Below, piece by piece: positions 18,131 to 26,286 of a stretch of 64,000 nucleotides of DNA. Origin of the DNA: Ancylobacter crimeensis (lineage in GTDB: Bacteria; Pseudomonadota; Alphaproteobacteria; Rhizobiales; Xanthobacteraceae); NCBI RefSeq assembly GCF_023016805.1, contig NZ_JALKCH010000001.1, positions 248,001-312,000 of the forward strand. Direction: 5' to 3'. Position 1 is the stretch's first letter; every line of letters starts with the position of its first letter. A program made the position numbers and the translations under genes. The notes beneath the pieces are model-generated. The model was not told the origin of the DNA, searched no databases, and saw only the letters and a list, made by a program, of their open reading frames with translations.

Positions 18131-19954
18131 ATGAGTCTCGCGCTTCCCACTGCCCTGCCGCCGCAGCGGCCCTTTCTTGGAATCGAACGCTCCGCCGCCG
18201 GCCGACTGTGGCGCGAGCGGCTGGATGTCCGCGCCGCACAGGCCAGCCTCGCCATCGTGCAGCGCCACGGGGTGCCGGAAATCCTCGCCCGCGTGCTGGC
18301 CGGGCGCGGGGTCGCCATCAAGGATGTGCCCGGCTATCTCGATCCGCGCTGGGAAGGGCTGATGCCGGACCCCGACACGCTCACCGGCATGGCGGCCGCC
18401 GTGGCGCGCCTCGCCGATGCTGCCGAACGGGGCGAGCAGGTCGCGGTGTTCGGCGATTACGACGTCGATGGCGCGACCTCCACCGCGCTGATGGTGGAGA
18501 TGCTGCGCGCCGCTGGGCTCGATCCGCTGTTCCACATCCCGGACCGCATCTTCGAGGGCTACGGCCCCAACATTCCGGCCATCGAGGCGTTGGCGCAGCG
18601 CGGGGTGCGCCTGCTGGTGACGGTGGATTGCGGCACGCTGAGCTTCGAGCCCTTCGCCCATACCCGTGCGCTCGGCATGGAGGTGGTGGTCGTCGATCAT
18701 CACCAGGCCGCCGAGACGCTTCCCGAGGTCGCCGCGCTCGTCAATCCCAACCGGGCGGACGACGTGTCCGGCCTCGGCCACCTGTGCGCCGCCGGCCTCG
18801 TCCTGATGGTGTTGGTGGGGCTGCGCCGCGAACTGCGCCGGCGCGGCTGGTGGAACGACGCGCGGCCGGAACCGAACCTTGGCCGGTATCTCGACCTCGT
18901 GGCGCTGGGCACGGTCGCCGACGTGGTGCCGCTCATCGGGCTCAACCGCGCCTTCGTCACCCGCGGCCTCGCCATGCTGCGCCGGCGCGAGCGGCCGGGC
19001 CTCACGGCGCTGATGGATGTGGCGCGGCTCTCCGGGCCGCCGAAATGCTGGCATCTCGGCTTCCTGCTCGGTCCGCGCATCAATGCGGGCGGGCGCATCG
19101 GCGACGCGACCCTCGGCACCAGGCTGCTGCTGACGCAGGATCCCATCGAGGCCGGCGCCATCGCCGCCGAGCTGGACCGGCTGAACACCGAGCGGCAGGT
19201 CGTGGAAAAGCAGATCCTCGCGGAAGCCGAGGCCGAGGCGGAGGCCGCGCTCGGCATCGACGGGGAGGGCGCCTCGGTCATCCTCGCCAGCGGGCAGGGC
19301 TGGCATCCTGGCGTGGTCGGGCTGGTGGCGGCGCGGCTAAAGGAGCGGTTCAGCCGGCCGGCCTTTGCGGTGGCCTTCAACGGCGATCTCGGCGCCGGCT
19401 CGGCGCGTTCCATTCCGGGCGTCGATGTCGGCCGGGCGGTGCGCGGTGCGGTCGAGGCGGGGCTTCTGGTGAAGGGCGGCGGCCATGCCATGGCGGCGGG
19501 CCTCACCGTGGCGCGCGACAAGCTCGGCGCATTCAGGGCCTATCTGGAAGAGGCGCTGGCCGAGACCGTGGAGGACGCCCGCGCGGTGGATGAGCTGGCG
19601 ATCGACGGCGGCCTCTCGGCGGGCGCGGCGACGCCCGAGTTGGTGGAACTGATCGAGCGTGCCGGGCCCTATGGCGCCGGCAACCCGCAGCCGGTCTTCG
19701 CCTTTCCCGCGCATCGTCTGGTGCATGTGGAGAGCTTCAGCGCCGGCCATGTGCGGGTGCGGCTGAAGGCGCCGGACGGCTCCATGCTCTCCGGCGTCGC
19801 CTTCCGCGCGGCGACCGCCCCGCTCGGCGAGGCCCTGCTGGCCAATCGCGGCCAGCTCATGCACGTCGCCGGCACGCTGGACATCGACAGCTGGCAGGGC
19901 CGCTCGCAGGTGAGCCTGCGGGTGAGCGACGCGGCGGTGGTGGACCGGCCCTGA
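18131..19954 (+). CDS. recJ: single-stranded-DNA-specific exonuclease RecJ
   Basis: A 5'-3' single-strand DNA exonuclease for recombination and mismatch repair. The 607-residue protein has the DHH phosphoesterase motifs: FGDYDVDGATSTAL (motif I), VTVDCGTLSFE, and VVVDHHQAAETLPE (motif III), then LGTVADVVPL, and the DHHA1 motif GGGHAMAAGLTVARDK. The C-terminus (from about residue 500) is the RecJ OB domain. The ATG at 18131 (MSLALPTALPPQRPFLG) is preferred; an ATG at 18122 three codons upstream is equally open. In related genomes recJ often follows glpX directly; here four genes intervene. Confidence 0.95.
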   Translation: MSLALPTALPPQRPFLGIERSAAGRLWRERLDVRAAQASLAIVQRHGVPEILARVLAGRGVAIKDVPGYLDPRWEGLMPDPDTLTGMAAAVARLADAAERGEQVAVFGDYDVDGATSTALMVEMLRAAGLDPLFHIPDRIFEGYGPNIPAIEALAQRGVRLLVTVDCGTLSFEPFAHTRALGMEVVVVDHHQAAETLPEVAALVNPNRADDVSGLGHLCAAGLVLMVLVGLRRELRRRGWWNDARPEPNLGRYLDLVALGTVADVVPLIGLNRAFVTRGLAMLRRRERPGLTALMDVARLSGPPKCWHLGFLLGPRINAGGRIGDATLGTRLLLTQDPIEAGAIAAELDRLNTERQVVEKQILAEAEAEAEAALGIDGEGASVILASGQGWHPGVVGLVAARLKERFSRPAFAVAFNGDLGAGSARSIPGVDVGRAVRGAVEAGLLVKGGGHAMAAGLTVARDKLGAFRAYLEEALAETVEDARAVDELAIDGGLSAGAATPELVELIERAGPYGAGNPQPVFAFPAHRLVHVESFSAGHVRVRLKAPDGSMLSGVAFRAATAPLGEALLANRGQLMHVAGTLDIDSWQGRSQVSLRVSDAAVVDRP

Positions 19955-20076
19955 GGCGGTCGGCCATGCCATGCGCTTCATGGCGCAGGCGCTTCCGGAC
20001 GCTCGCGGCCCGGCGTGACGGCTCATCGCCGACGGGCGCTGGACGGAGAGGCACCGAGCGCATGGTCGACGGGCGC

Positions 20077-20208
20077 CTATCGGCCGCCTGTCTTGCCGTT
20101 CTTCCTTCTTTTTCCTTCATCGTAATGCCACTTGATGGCGAAGAACATACCGATGCCTAAAACGATGATCTTGAACGGAAGGAAGATCCAAGGAAACCAG
20201 TCGACCAT
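20077..20208 (-). CDS. 43-residue membrane microprotein
   Basis: Encodes MVDWFPWIFLPFKIIVLGIG, continuing to about residue 25 as one hydrophobic helix and ending in a polar basic tail (EGKRRKNGKTGGR). A GGAAG lies nine bases before the ATG. Codon use is less GC-biased than in the neighbours. The amphipathic aromatic start followed by a helix and a positive tail suggests a single-pass inner-membrane protein. It converges with recJ. No family was recognised with certainty. Confidence 0.7.
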   Translation of the reverse strand: MVDWFPWIFLPFKIIVLGIGMFFAIKWHYDEGKRRKNGKTGGR

Positions 20209-20571
20209 TTCGAATATCTTCCATCCTATTGCCTGACGCGATCTGTCGCGAGGGCTTCTACCTCACGCAGGCCATCTCGACAGCTTGACATTCTGTCCAA
20301 GCCAACGAGGCGTTATTTCCGGGCCGGCTGGTCAGTCCCCCCGCCGATGGACGAGATCAAACAGCGGGCGCATCCGGCAGCGTCCGCTCTGCACGGAATA
20401 CGTCCCTTGCCGACGTCATCATGCGTGATCTGTTCTGACGGCCGGACGAGGTGGCGGCCGAGGCATCAGCGGCGCGGAGCCCGCGGCCCTCCCGCAGCCA
20501 ATCCGGTTGCCGGACCCGCGCCGACCCGCTATCCCCGCAGCCTACGCTCCGCGACCTCTCAGACCCAAGGC
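20209..20571. other. intergenic region upstream of the microprotein and the flavoprotein
   Basis: Contains a TTGACA (20286-20291) but no matching -10 at standard spacing on the plus strand. It must carry divergent promoters for the microprotein and the flavoprotein gene. No RNA gene or repeat was recognised. Confidence 0.4.
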
Positions 20572-21828
20572 ATGCCCGTGGCCGATCCCGTTGCCTTCGA
20601 TCCCGTCCGCCCCCTCGTCGCTGTCGTCGGTGCCGGACCGGCGGGGCTGATCGCGGCGGAGACGCTGGCCGAGGCCGGCTGCCGGGTGCGGATCTTCGAG
20701 CGCATGGTCTCGCCGGCGCGCAAGTTCCTGCTTGCGGGGCGCGGCGGGCTGAACCTCACCCATTCCGAGCCGCGCGAGACCTTCCTCGCCCGTTACGGCG
20801 CGGCTGAGGAATGGCTGGCGCCCCTGCTCGACGCCTTTCCCCCGAGCCGTCTGCGGCGTTTCGCCGAAGGGCTCGGCGAGGAGACCTTCATCGGCAGTTC
20901 GGGCCGGGTGTTCCCGAAGAGCTTCAAGGCCTCGCCGCTTCTGCGCGCCTGGCTGCGCCGCCTCGACGGGCTCGGCGTCACGCTGGAGACGCGGCGCCTG
21001 TGGACCGGCTGGGACGCCGATGGCGCGCTCACCTTCGCCGATGCGGAGAGCGTGCCCGCGCAGGCCAGCCTGCTGGCGCTGGGCGGGGCGAGCTGGCCGC
21101 GGCTCGGCAGCGACGGCGGCTGGGTGTCGCTGCTGGCCGGGCGCGGCGTCGAGATCGCCCCGCTCGTCTCCGCCAATGCCGGTGTGCGGGTGGCGTGGAG
21201 CGACATCCTGCGCGAGCGCTTTGCCGGGCACCCCCTGAAGCGCATCGCGGTGTGCCTCGGCGGCGTGACAGTGCGCGGCGAGGCGATGATCACGGCGACC
21301 GGCCTGGAAGGCGGGCCGATCTATGCGCTGACCGCCGCCCTGCGCGCCGCTCTCGCGGCGGGCGAGGATGCCACGCTGACCATCGACCTGCGCCCGGACA
21401 TGGCCATCGAGGCCCTGTCCGACCGGCTCGCCGAGGCGCGCAAGGGCGAGAACCAGACCAACCGGCTGCGCAAGGCGGCCGGGCTGGAGCCGGCGGCGAT
21501 CGGGCTGCTGCGCGAAGCCGGCCCGCCGACGCCCTATGCGTGGGATCTCGCAGCCTCGGTGAAGCGGGTCAAGGTCAAGGTCGAGGGCATCAGCGGACTG
21601 GAGCGCGCGATCTCCTCCGCCGGCGGCATCGCCCGCGGGGCACTCGACGACGGGTCGATGCTGCGCGCGCTGCCGGGCGTGTTCGCGGCCGGCGAGATGC
21701 TGGACTGGGAGGCTCCCACGGGCGGCTATCTGCTGCAGGCCAGCTTCGCCACCGGCTACCACGCCGCCTGCGGCATGCTGCGGCGGCTGGGGCTGAAGGA
21801 GCCGGCGCGCTGGGAAGGCGGCTGGTAG
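20572..21828 (+). CDS. NAD(P)/FAD-dependent oxidoreductase, BaiN/RdsA (HI0933, TIGR03862) family
   Basis: A 418-residue flavoprotein. The N-terminal dinucleotide motif is VVGAGPAGLIAAETLAEAG, followed by the family signature RKFLLAGRGGLNLTHSEP. The C-terminus has the FAD-contacting FAAGEMLDWEAPTGGYLLQ. This resembles the PP_4765-type branch of the HI0933 family, whose substrates are mostly unknown; the related BaiN reduces bile-acid rings. The ATG at 20572 has no obvious Shine-Dalgarno and a GTG at 20578 is an alternative. No cofactor other than FAD is visible. Confidence 0.88.
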   Translation: MPVADPVAFDPVRPLVAVVGAGPAGLIAAETLAEAGCRVRIFERMVSPARKFLLAGRGGLNLTHSEPRETFLARYGAAEEWLAPLLDAFPPSRLRRFAEGLGEETFIGSSGRVFPKSFKASPLLRAWLRRLDGLGVTLETRRLWTGWDADGALTFADAESVPAQASLLALGGASWPRLGSDGGWVSLLAGRGVEIAPLVSANAGVRVAWSDILRERFAGHPLKRIAVCLGGVTVRGEAMITATGLEGGPIYALTAALRAALAAGEDATLTIDLRPDMAIEALSDRLAEARKGENQTNRLRKAAGLEPAAIGLLREAGPPTPYAWDLAASVKRVKVKVEGISGLERAISSAGGIARGALDDGSMLRALPGVFAAGEMLDWEAPTGGYLLQASFATGYHAACGMLRRLGLKEPARWEGGW

Positions 21829-22146
21829 GCCGCGCTCCTGGGTTCCCCCGGTAGAGCGCGCTCCCGGATCGCACCGATGGCCCATTCGCGATGACGGATG
21901 GGGATGGCAGCGGAACCCTTGCCGTCACACGTTGCCGTTCCACCTCCTGTCGTCATCCCGTCGGACCGCAAGCCGGGATCGTCCGCGACCTCCGGGGGCG
22001 TCCTACGCACCGCACCTCCTGCGAAAGCCGCGATGCGCTGCCCATCGCCGCATCGTTCCCGAGCGGCTCTTTTCCACTCCCCTCCGCCGTTCATGAATGG
22101 TTGAATGTCGCCCCGGCGCGGCCGGAAGGCGAGGAGGGTGCGCGCC
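21829..22146. other. intergenic region with REP-like half-sites
   Basis: Around 21951-21982 the sequence CGTCATCCCG and, after a 12-base gap, CCGGGATCG recalls the palindrome at 16336, in a decayed form. The rest shows no gene. The antiporter ribosome site AGGAGG lies at its right end. Confidence 0.45.
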
Positions 22147-23958
22147 ATGGAGACGATCACGCTGACCAATGTGCTGCTGCTGGCCGCGGCGGCGCTCATG
22201 GTGGTCGGCATCTTCTCCAGCCTCGTCGCCTCGCGCTTCGGCGCTCCGCTGCTGCTGGTGTTCCTCGTCATCGGCATCCTGGCCGGGGAGGACGGGCCGG
22301 GGCAGATCCATTTCAGCGACTACCGCGCCACCTATCTGGTCGGCTCGGCGGCGCTGGCGATCATCCTGTTCGATGGCGGGTTGCGTACCCGCATGGCCTC
22401 GTTCCGTGGCACGCTGGCGCCGGCGCTGGTGCTGTCCACGGCGGGGGTGGTGATAACGGCGGCCATCGTCGGGCTGGCGGCCTGCCTGCTGCTGCGTCTG
22501 CCGCCGCTGCAGGGGCTGCTGGTCGGCTCGGTGGTGGCCTCCACCGATGCGGCGGCGGTGTTCTTCCTGCTCAAGTCCGGCGGCCTGCAGCTGAGGAAGC
22601 GGGTCGGCACCACGCTGGAGATCGAATCGGCGACCAATGATCCGGTCGCGATCTTCCTGTCCATCGTACTGGTGCAGCTCATAGCCGCCGGTGAGCATGT
22701 GCCGGGCTGGGACCTGTTGCTGCTGCTGGCGCAACAGGCGGTGCTGGGCGCGGCGATCGGCGTCGCCGGCGGGCTGGGGCTCGCCGCGCTGCTGAACCGG
22801 TTCGATCTGCCGAGCGGCCTGCATCCGCTGCTCGCCGTGGGCGCGGCGCTGTTCATCTTCGGGCTGGCGGCAGTGGCGGAGGGCTCCGGCTTCCTGGCGG
22901 TGTATCTGGCGGGGCTGGTGCTCGGCAACCGGCCGGTGCGGGCCATCGCCTCCATCGTCAGCTTCCACGACGCCGCGACATGGCTGGCGCAGCTCGTGAT
23001 GTTCGTCATGCTCGGCCTGCTGGTTTCGCCCGACAAGGTGCTGGCCTATGCGCTGCCGGCGATCGGGCTCGCGGCCGTGCTGATCGCCGTGGGGCGGCCG
23101 GTGGCGGTGTGGCTCTGCCTCACGCCGTTCGGCTTCAAGCGGGAGGAGAAGGCCTATATCTCCTGGGTGGGACTGCGCGGGGCCGTGTCGATCTTCCTCG
23201 CCACGATCCCGACGCTGGCCGGGGTGCCGAGCGCGGAGGTGTATTTCAACGTCGCCTTTACCGTGGTGCTGGTCTCGCTGCTGCTGCAGGGCTGGACCCT
23301 GACCTATGCGGCGCGGTTGTTCCATGTCGCTTTGCCCGAGCCGCTCAAAGAGGCACGGCGCTTCGAGATCGACCTGCCCGGCCAGCTCGACTACGAGCTG
23401 GTCGCTTATCACGTGGTGCGCGGAAGTCCGGTCCTGAGCCACGGCACGGTGCCGAACTGGGCGCAGATGATGCTGGTGGTGCGCGATGGCGCCATTCTCA
23501 CCCCGGAGCAGTCGGGCATGCCCCGCCATGGCGACTATGCGTATCTGCTGGCGCCGCCGGAGCGGGTGGCGCGGCTGGACCGGCTGTTCGTGCCGGGCGA
23601 GGGGCAGGCGGATGTGGAGCTTGCGGCGGCCTTCCCGTTCCGCGGCGACATCCTGCTCGGCGCCATATCCGATCTCTACGGCCTGCCGGTGGAGCCCCAC
23701 GAGCGTGACCTCACCATCGCCGGCCTGTTCGCGGAACGCTTCGATGAGCGCCCCATGATCGGCAACCGGGTGCATATCGGAACGGCGACGCTGGTGGTGC
23801 GGGCGGTGGAGGATGACCGGGTGACGCTGGCCGGCCTTTCGGTGGATGACGAGGAACACCAGCGCGACCGCCACATCCTGAACGGCGCCGCGCTCGCCCG
23901 CCTGCTGGGTCCGCGTCGGACGACGCGCGAACGGGCCCGCCGCCGTCATCACGGCTGA
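22147..23958 (+). CDS. nhaP2: potassium/proton antiporter NhaP2/CvrA type (CPA1)
   Basis: A 603-residue inner-membrane cation/proton antiporter. The membrane part (about residues 1-400) has CPA1 signatures: AGEDGPGQIHFSD, ILFDGGLRT, SVVASTDAAAVFFLLK and the ion-binding ESATNDPVAIFLS, then WVGLRGAVSIFLATIPTLAG. The cytoplasmic tail contains a TrkA-C-like domain (LDYELVAYHVVRGSPV onward) and a CorC/HlyC-like end (RPMIGNRVHIGTATLVVRAV). NhaP2 proteins expel K+ in exchange for protons. The ATG at 22147 has AGGAGG ten bases upstream. Confidence 0.93.
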   Translation: METITLTNVLLLAAAALMVVGIFSSLVASRFGAPLLLVFLVIGILAGEDGPGQIHFSDYRATYLVGSAALAIILFDGGLRTRMASFRGTLAPALVLSTAGVVITAAIVGLAACLLLRLPPLQGLLVGSVVASTDAAAVFFLLKSGGLQLRKRVGTTLEIESATNDPVAIFLSIVLVQLIAAGEHVPGWDLLLLLAQQAVLGAAIGVAGGLGLAALLNRFDLPSGLHPLLAVGAALFIFGLAAVAEGSGFLAVYLAGLVLGNRPVRAIASIVSFHDAATWLAQLVMFVMLGLLVSPDKVLAYALPAIGLAAVLIAVGRPVAVWLCLTPFGFKREEKAYISWVGLRGAVSIFLATIPTLAGVPSAEVYFNVAFTVVLVSLLLQGWTLTYAARLFHVALPEPLKEARRFEIDLPGQLDYELVAYHVVRGSPVLSHGTVPNWAQMMLVVRDGAILTPEQSGMPRHGDYAYLLAPPERVARLDRLFVPGEGQADVELAAAFPFRGDILLGAISDLYGLPVEPHERDLTIAGLFAERFDERPMIGNRVHIGTATLVVRAVEDDRVTLAGLSVDDEEHQRDRHILNGAALARLLGPRRTTRERARRRHHG

Positions 23959-23996
23959 GGCAGGCGCATCGTGAAAAGGCGAGGCCGGGGAGGGTG

Positions 23997-24039
23997 ACGC
24001 GGGACGACGGCTGAGGGAGCGCGTGCCGCCGTCCCGCGT
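23997..24039 (+). terminator. hairpin terminator after the antiporter gene
   Basis: A 15-base inverted repeat with one mismatch (23997-24011 with 24025-24039) and a 13-base loop, 38 bp after the nhaP2 stop. No strong T run follows, so this is a probable rather than classic intrinsic terminator. The rest of the 23959-24315 interval holds an AT-rich patch near 24110-24200 that may carry the next promoter. Confidence 0.55.
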
Positions 24040-24315
24040 TAGCCCACGAGACCTGCCGGGATGATGGCCTCGCAGACGATCCGTTGTTCATGCCGGGAAT
24101 GATGCTCAGCGGATGCGCAAATAAATACGTGGCACGCGAAGGTCTATCAAGAACTATCTTCGCATATTGTTACAGTTCCAATCTAGGAATATTTGACGAA
24201 TACTAAGAAACCCGCCGCGCCGATGTTCCGGACGGCTCGCCCCGCTGCCGCCGTTTTCGCGCCGCCATGCTGGCGCGCAGCGGCGGGCGGTCGAGGATGT
24301 ATTTCGGGGACACAG

Positions 24316-24606
24316 ATGGCACGACTGTTCTTTCGGCGGGGGCGCAGCGGCGAGGCGGCGCCCGACACAGCGCGCGAGATGGCCGAAAAGGCGCGCGTCC
24401 TGCTCGGCCTCGGCGAGGATTCCACGCTGTCCATCAGCGAAATCGCCTGCGGCGACCCGGCCTGCGGCGGCGCGGAAACGGTGGTGCTGATCATGCGCCC
24501 CGGCCGGCGGACCGAGGCCGCCAAGATCCTCAAGCCCCTCGCCACCGTGACCGACGCCGAGTTGCGCGAGGCGCTGTCTGTCTTTGGGGAAAGCCCTAAA
24601 GTCTAA
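24316..24606 (+). CDS. conserved small protein with CxxxxC motif
   Basis: A 96-residue protein opening MARLFFRRGRSGEAAPD, with GGGGA six bases before the ATG. Its core SISEIACGDPACGGAETVVL carries two cysteines, followed by IMRPGRRTEAAKILKPLATV. Similar Hyphomicrobiales proteins are sometimes labelled nitrate reductase, which the small size makes very unlikely. The stop codon lies within the candidate Irr box of the next operon. Confidence 0.75.
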   Translation: MARLFFRRGRSGEAAPDTAREMAEKARVLLGLGEDSTLSISEIACGDPACGGAETVVLIMRPGRRTEAAKILKPLATVTDAELREALSVFGESPKV

Positions 24607-24618
24607 AATCATTCTAAA
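24602..24618 (+). promoter_or_regulatory. candidate Irr box (iron-responsive operator)
   Basis: TCTAAAATCATTCTAAA matches the rhizobial Irr/ICE palindrome TTTAGAATNATTCTAAA at 15 of 17 positions, with a perfect right half. It lies about 180 bp before an imelysin operon. Possible promoter elements downstream are TTGACT (24646-24651) or TTGAGG (24670-24675) with TATGAA (24694-24699). Irr is a haem-sensing Fur-family regulator; iron or haem control of the operon is inferred. Confidence 0.55.
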
Positions 24619-24800
24619 CAATTAAATATTGTAATCGCTCTAATATTGACTATGAATGCCGCCAACCTATTGAGGACGGTACGTAATATCGAATATGAAA
24701 TAATTCCAATCTATTTCCACGTACTTGAGGCGGTATCTGCGAGGGCGTAGGACATGCTTCATCGAGGCGCCGCTGAGGGCGCCCCTGGGAGGTGATCCTG

Positions 24801-26093
24801 ATGCGAGCCCGTTCCATTTTCTCGGCGCCGCTGCTGGCGGCCTGCGCCATCGGCGCCCTCGTCGTGGCCGGCCCCGCCGCCGCCGATACCGCGCCCAAGC
24901 CGCGCGACATCCTCGTGAACTACGCCAACATCGCCCAGGCGATGTATGAGGACAGCGTCACCACCGCCAAGACCCTGCAGGTCGCGGTGAACGCGTTCCT
25001 CGCCGATCCCACCACCGAGAACATGGAAAAGGCCAAGGCTGCTTGGAAGGCGGCGCGCGTGGCCTACCAGCAGAGCGAAGGCTTCCGCTTTGGCAACAAG
25101 ATCGTCGATGCGTGGGAAGGCAAGGTCAACGCCTGGCCGCTCGACGAGGGGTTGATCGACTATGTCGACCGCGCAACCTATGGCGAGACCTCGGACGAGA
25201 ACCCGCTCTACACCGCCAATGTGATCGCCAACACCAAGATCCGCGTCGGCAAGAAAACGATCGACGCCACCAAAATCGACGCCAAGCTGCTGGAAAGCCT
25301 GCAGGAGGCCGGCGGCGTCGAGTCCAACGTTGCCACCGGCTATCATGCCATCGAGTTCCTGCTCTGGGGGCAGGGGCAGCGCAGCGGCGCCACCGGACCG
25401 GGCACGCGCCCCGTGACCGACTATGACCTGAAGAACTGCACCAACGCCAATTGCGACCGCCGCGCCGCCTATCTCAAGGCCGCCACCGACCTGCTGGTGT
25501 CGGACCTCGAGGACATGGCCGGCTATTGGGGCGAGAAGGGCAAGGCTCGCAAGGCGCTGCTGGCGAAGAAGGACAAGGAAGGCCTTTCGGTCATCCTTAC
25601 CGGCCTCGGCTCGCTTTCTTATGGCGAGCTCGCCGGCGAGCGCATGAAGCTCGGCCTGATGCTGCACGACCCCGAGGAGCAGCACGACTGCTTCTCCGAC
25701 AACACCCACAACTCGCATTACTATGACGAGCTGGGCATCAGCGAGATCTATCGCGGCAAGTTCACCCGCATCGACGGCACCGTCGTCGAGGGCCCGTCCA
25801 TCGCCGCCTATGCCAAGGCGCTGGCGCCGAAGCAGGCCGAGGAGGCCGATGCCAAGGTGGATGCCGCGCTCGCCGCGATCAAGGCGATCAAGGACGAAGC
25901 CGACAGCGGCAAGATGCTCTATGACAAGATGATTTCCGAGGGCAACACCGAGGGCAATCAGCTCATCCAGAGCGGCGTCGATGCGCTGGTCGCCCAGGCG
26001 CATGGCTTCGAGGGCGTCGTCGGCGCGCTGAAGCTGAAGATCAAGGTCGAAGGTTCGGACAGCCTTGACCACCCCGACAAGGTGAAGAAGTGA
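24801..26093 (+). CDS. imelysin-family periplasmic iron-uptake protein
   Basis: A 430-residue exported protein. Signal peptide at residues 1-29 (LLAACAIGALVVAGPAAADT). The rest is an M75/imelysin peptidase-like helical domain with the hallmark GxHxxE as GYHAIEFLLWGQG near residue 180, and a second conserved block HDPEEQHDCFSDNTHNSHYYD. Imelysins such as IrpA are iron-regulated periplasmic or surface proteins needed for iron uptake. The ATG has GGGAGG eight bases before it. It heads a five-gene run with the multicopper oxidase, di-haem protein, second imelysin and DUF1513 protein. Confidence 0.93.
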   Translation: MRARSIFSAPLLAACAIGALVVAGPAAADTAPKPRDILVNYANIAQAMYEDSVTTAKTLQVAVNAFLADPTTENMEKAKAAWKAARVAYQQSEGFRFGNKIVDAWEGKVNAWPLDEGLIDYVDRATYGETSDENPLYTANVIANTKIRVGKKTIDATKIDAKLLESLQEAGGVESNVATGYHAIEFLLWGQGQRSGATGPGTRPVTDYDLKNCTNANCDRRAAYLKAATDLLVSDLEDMAGYWGEKGKARKALLAKKDKEGLSVILTGLGSLSYGELAGERMKLGLMLHDPEEQHDCFSDNTHNSHYYDELGISEIYRGKFTRIDGTVVEGPSIAAYAKALAPKQAEEADAKVDAALAAIKAIKDEADSGKMLYDKMISEGNTEGNQLIQSGVDALVAQAHGFEGVVGALKLKIKVEGSDSLDHPDKVKK

Positions 26094-26104
26094 CGGCCGG
26101 CCGC

Positions 26105-26229
26105 CCCGGCCTCGCGGCGGGGGCGGCGGTTTTCGGCATGGCGGAGCGCGGCGACCGCGCGCCGTCGCCCGGCCTCGCGGCGGGATGGCGGTTATAGACA
26201 TGGCGGTGCGCGGCAACCGCGCGCCGCCG
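26105..26229 (+). repeat. tandem imperfect 62-63 bp direct repeat
   Basis: Copy one is 26105-26167 and copy two 26168-26229. Both begin CCCGGCCTCGCGGCGGG, share a central GCGGTT...CATGGCGG block and end in GCGCGG(C)...CCGCGCGCCG, which can form small GC hairpins. It fills the gap between the imelysin stop and the multicopper oxidase ribosome site. Confidence 0.75.
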
Positions 26230-26286
26230 CCCGGCACAGGGCCCGGCATGGCGCTGGACCGTGCCGACGTTCTTAGGAGAGGCGCG

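Noticed and set aside
24193-24315. Longer 137-residue version of the small CxxxxC protein
   Set aside because: The added N-terminus has no ribosome site and odd composition; the ATG at 24316 follows a GGGGA and starts a compact domain.
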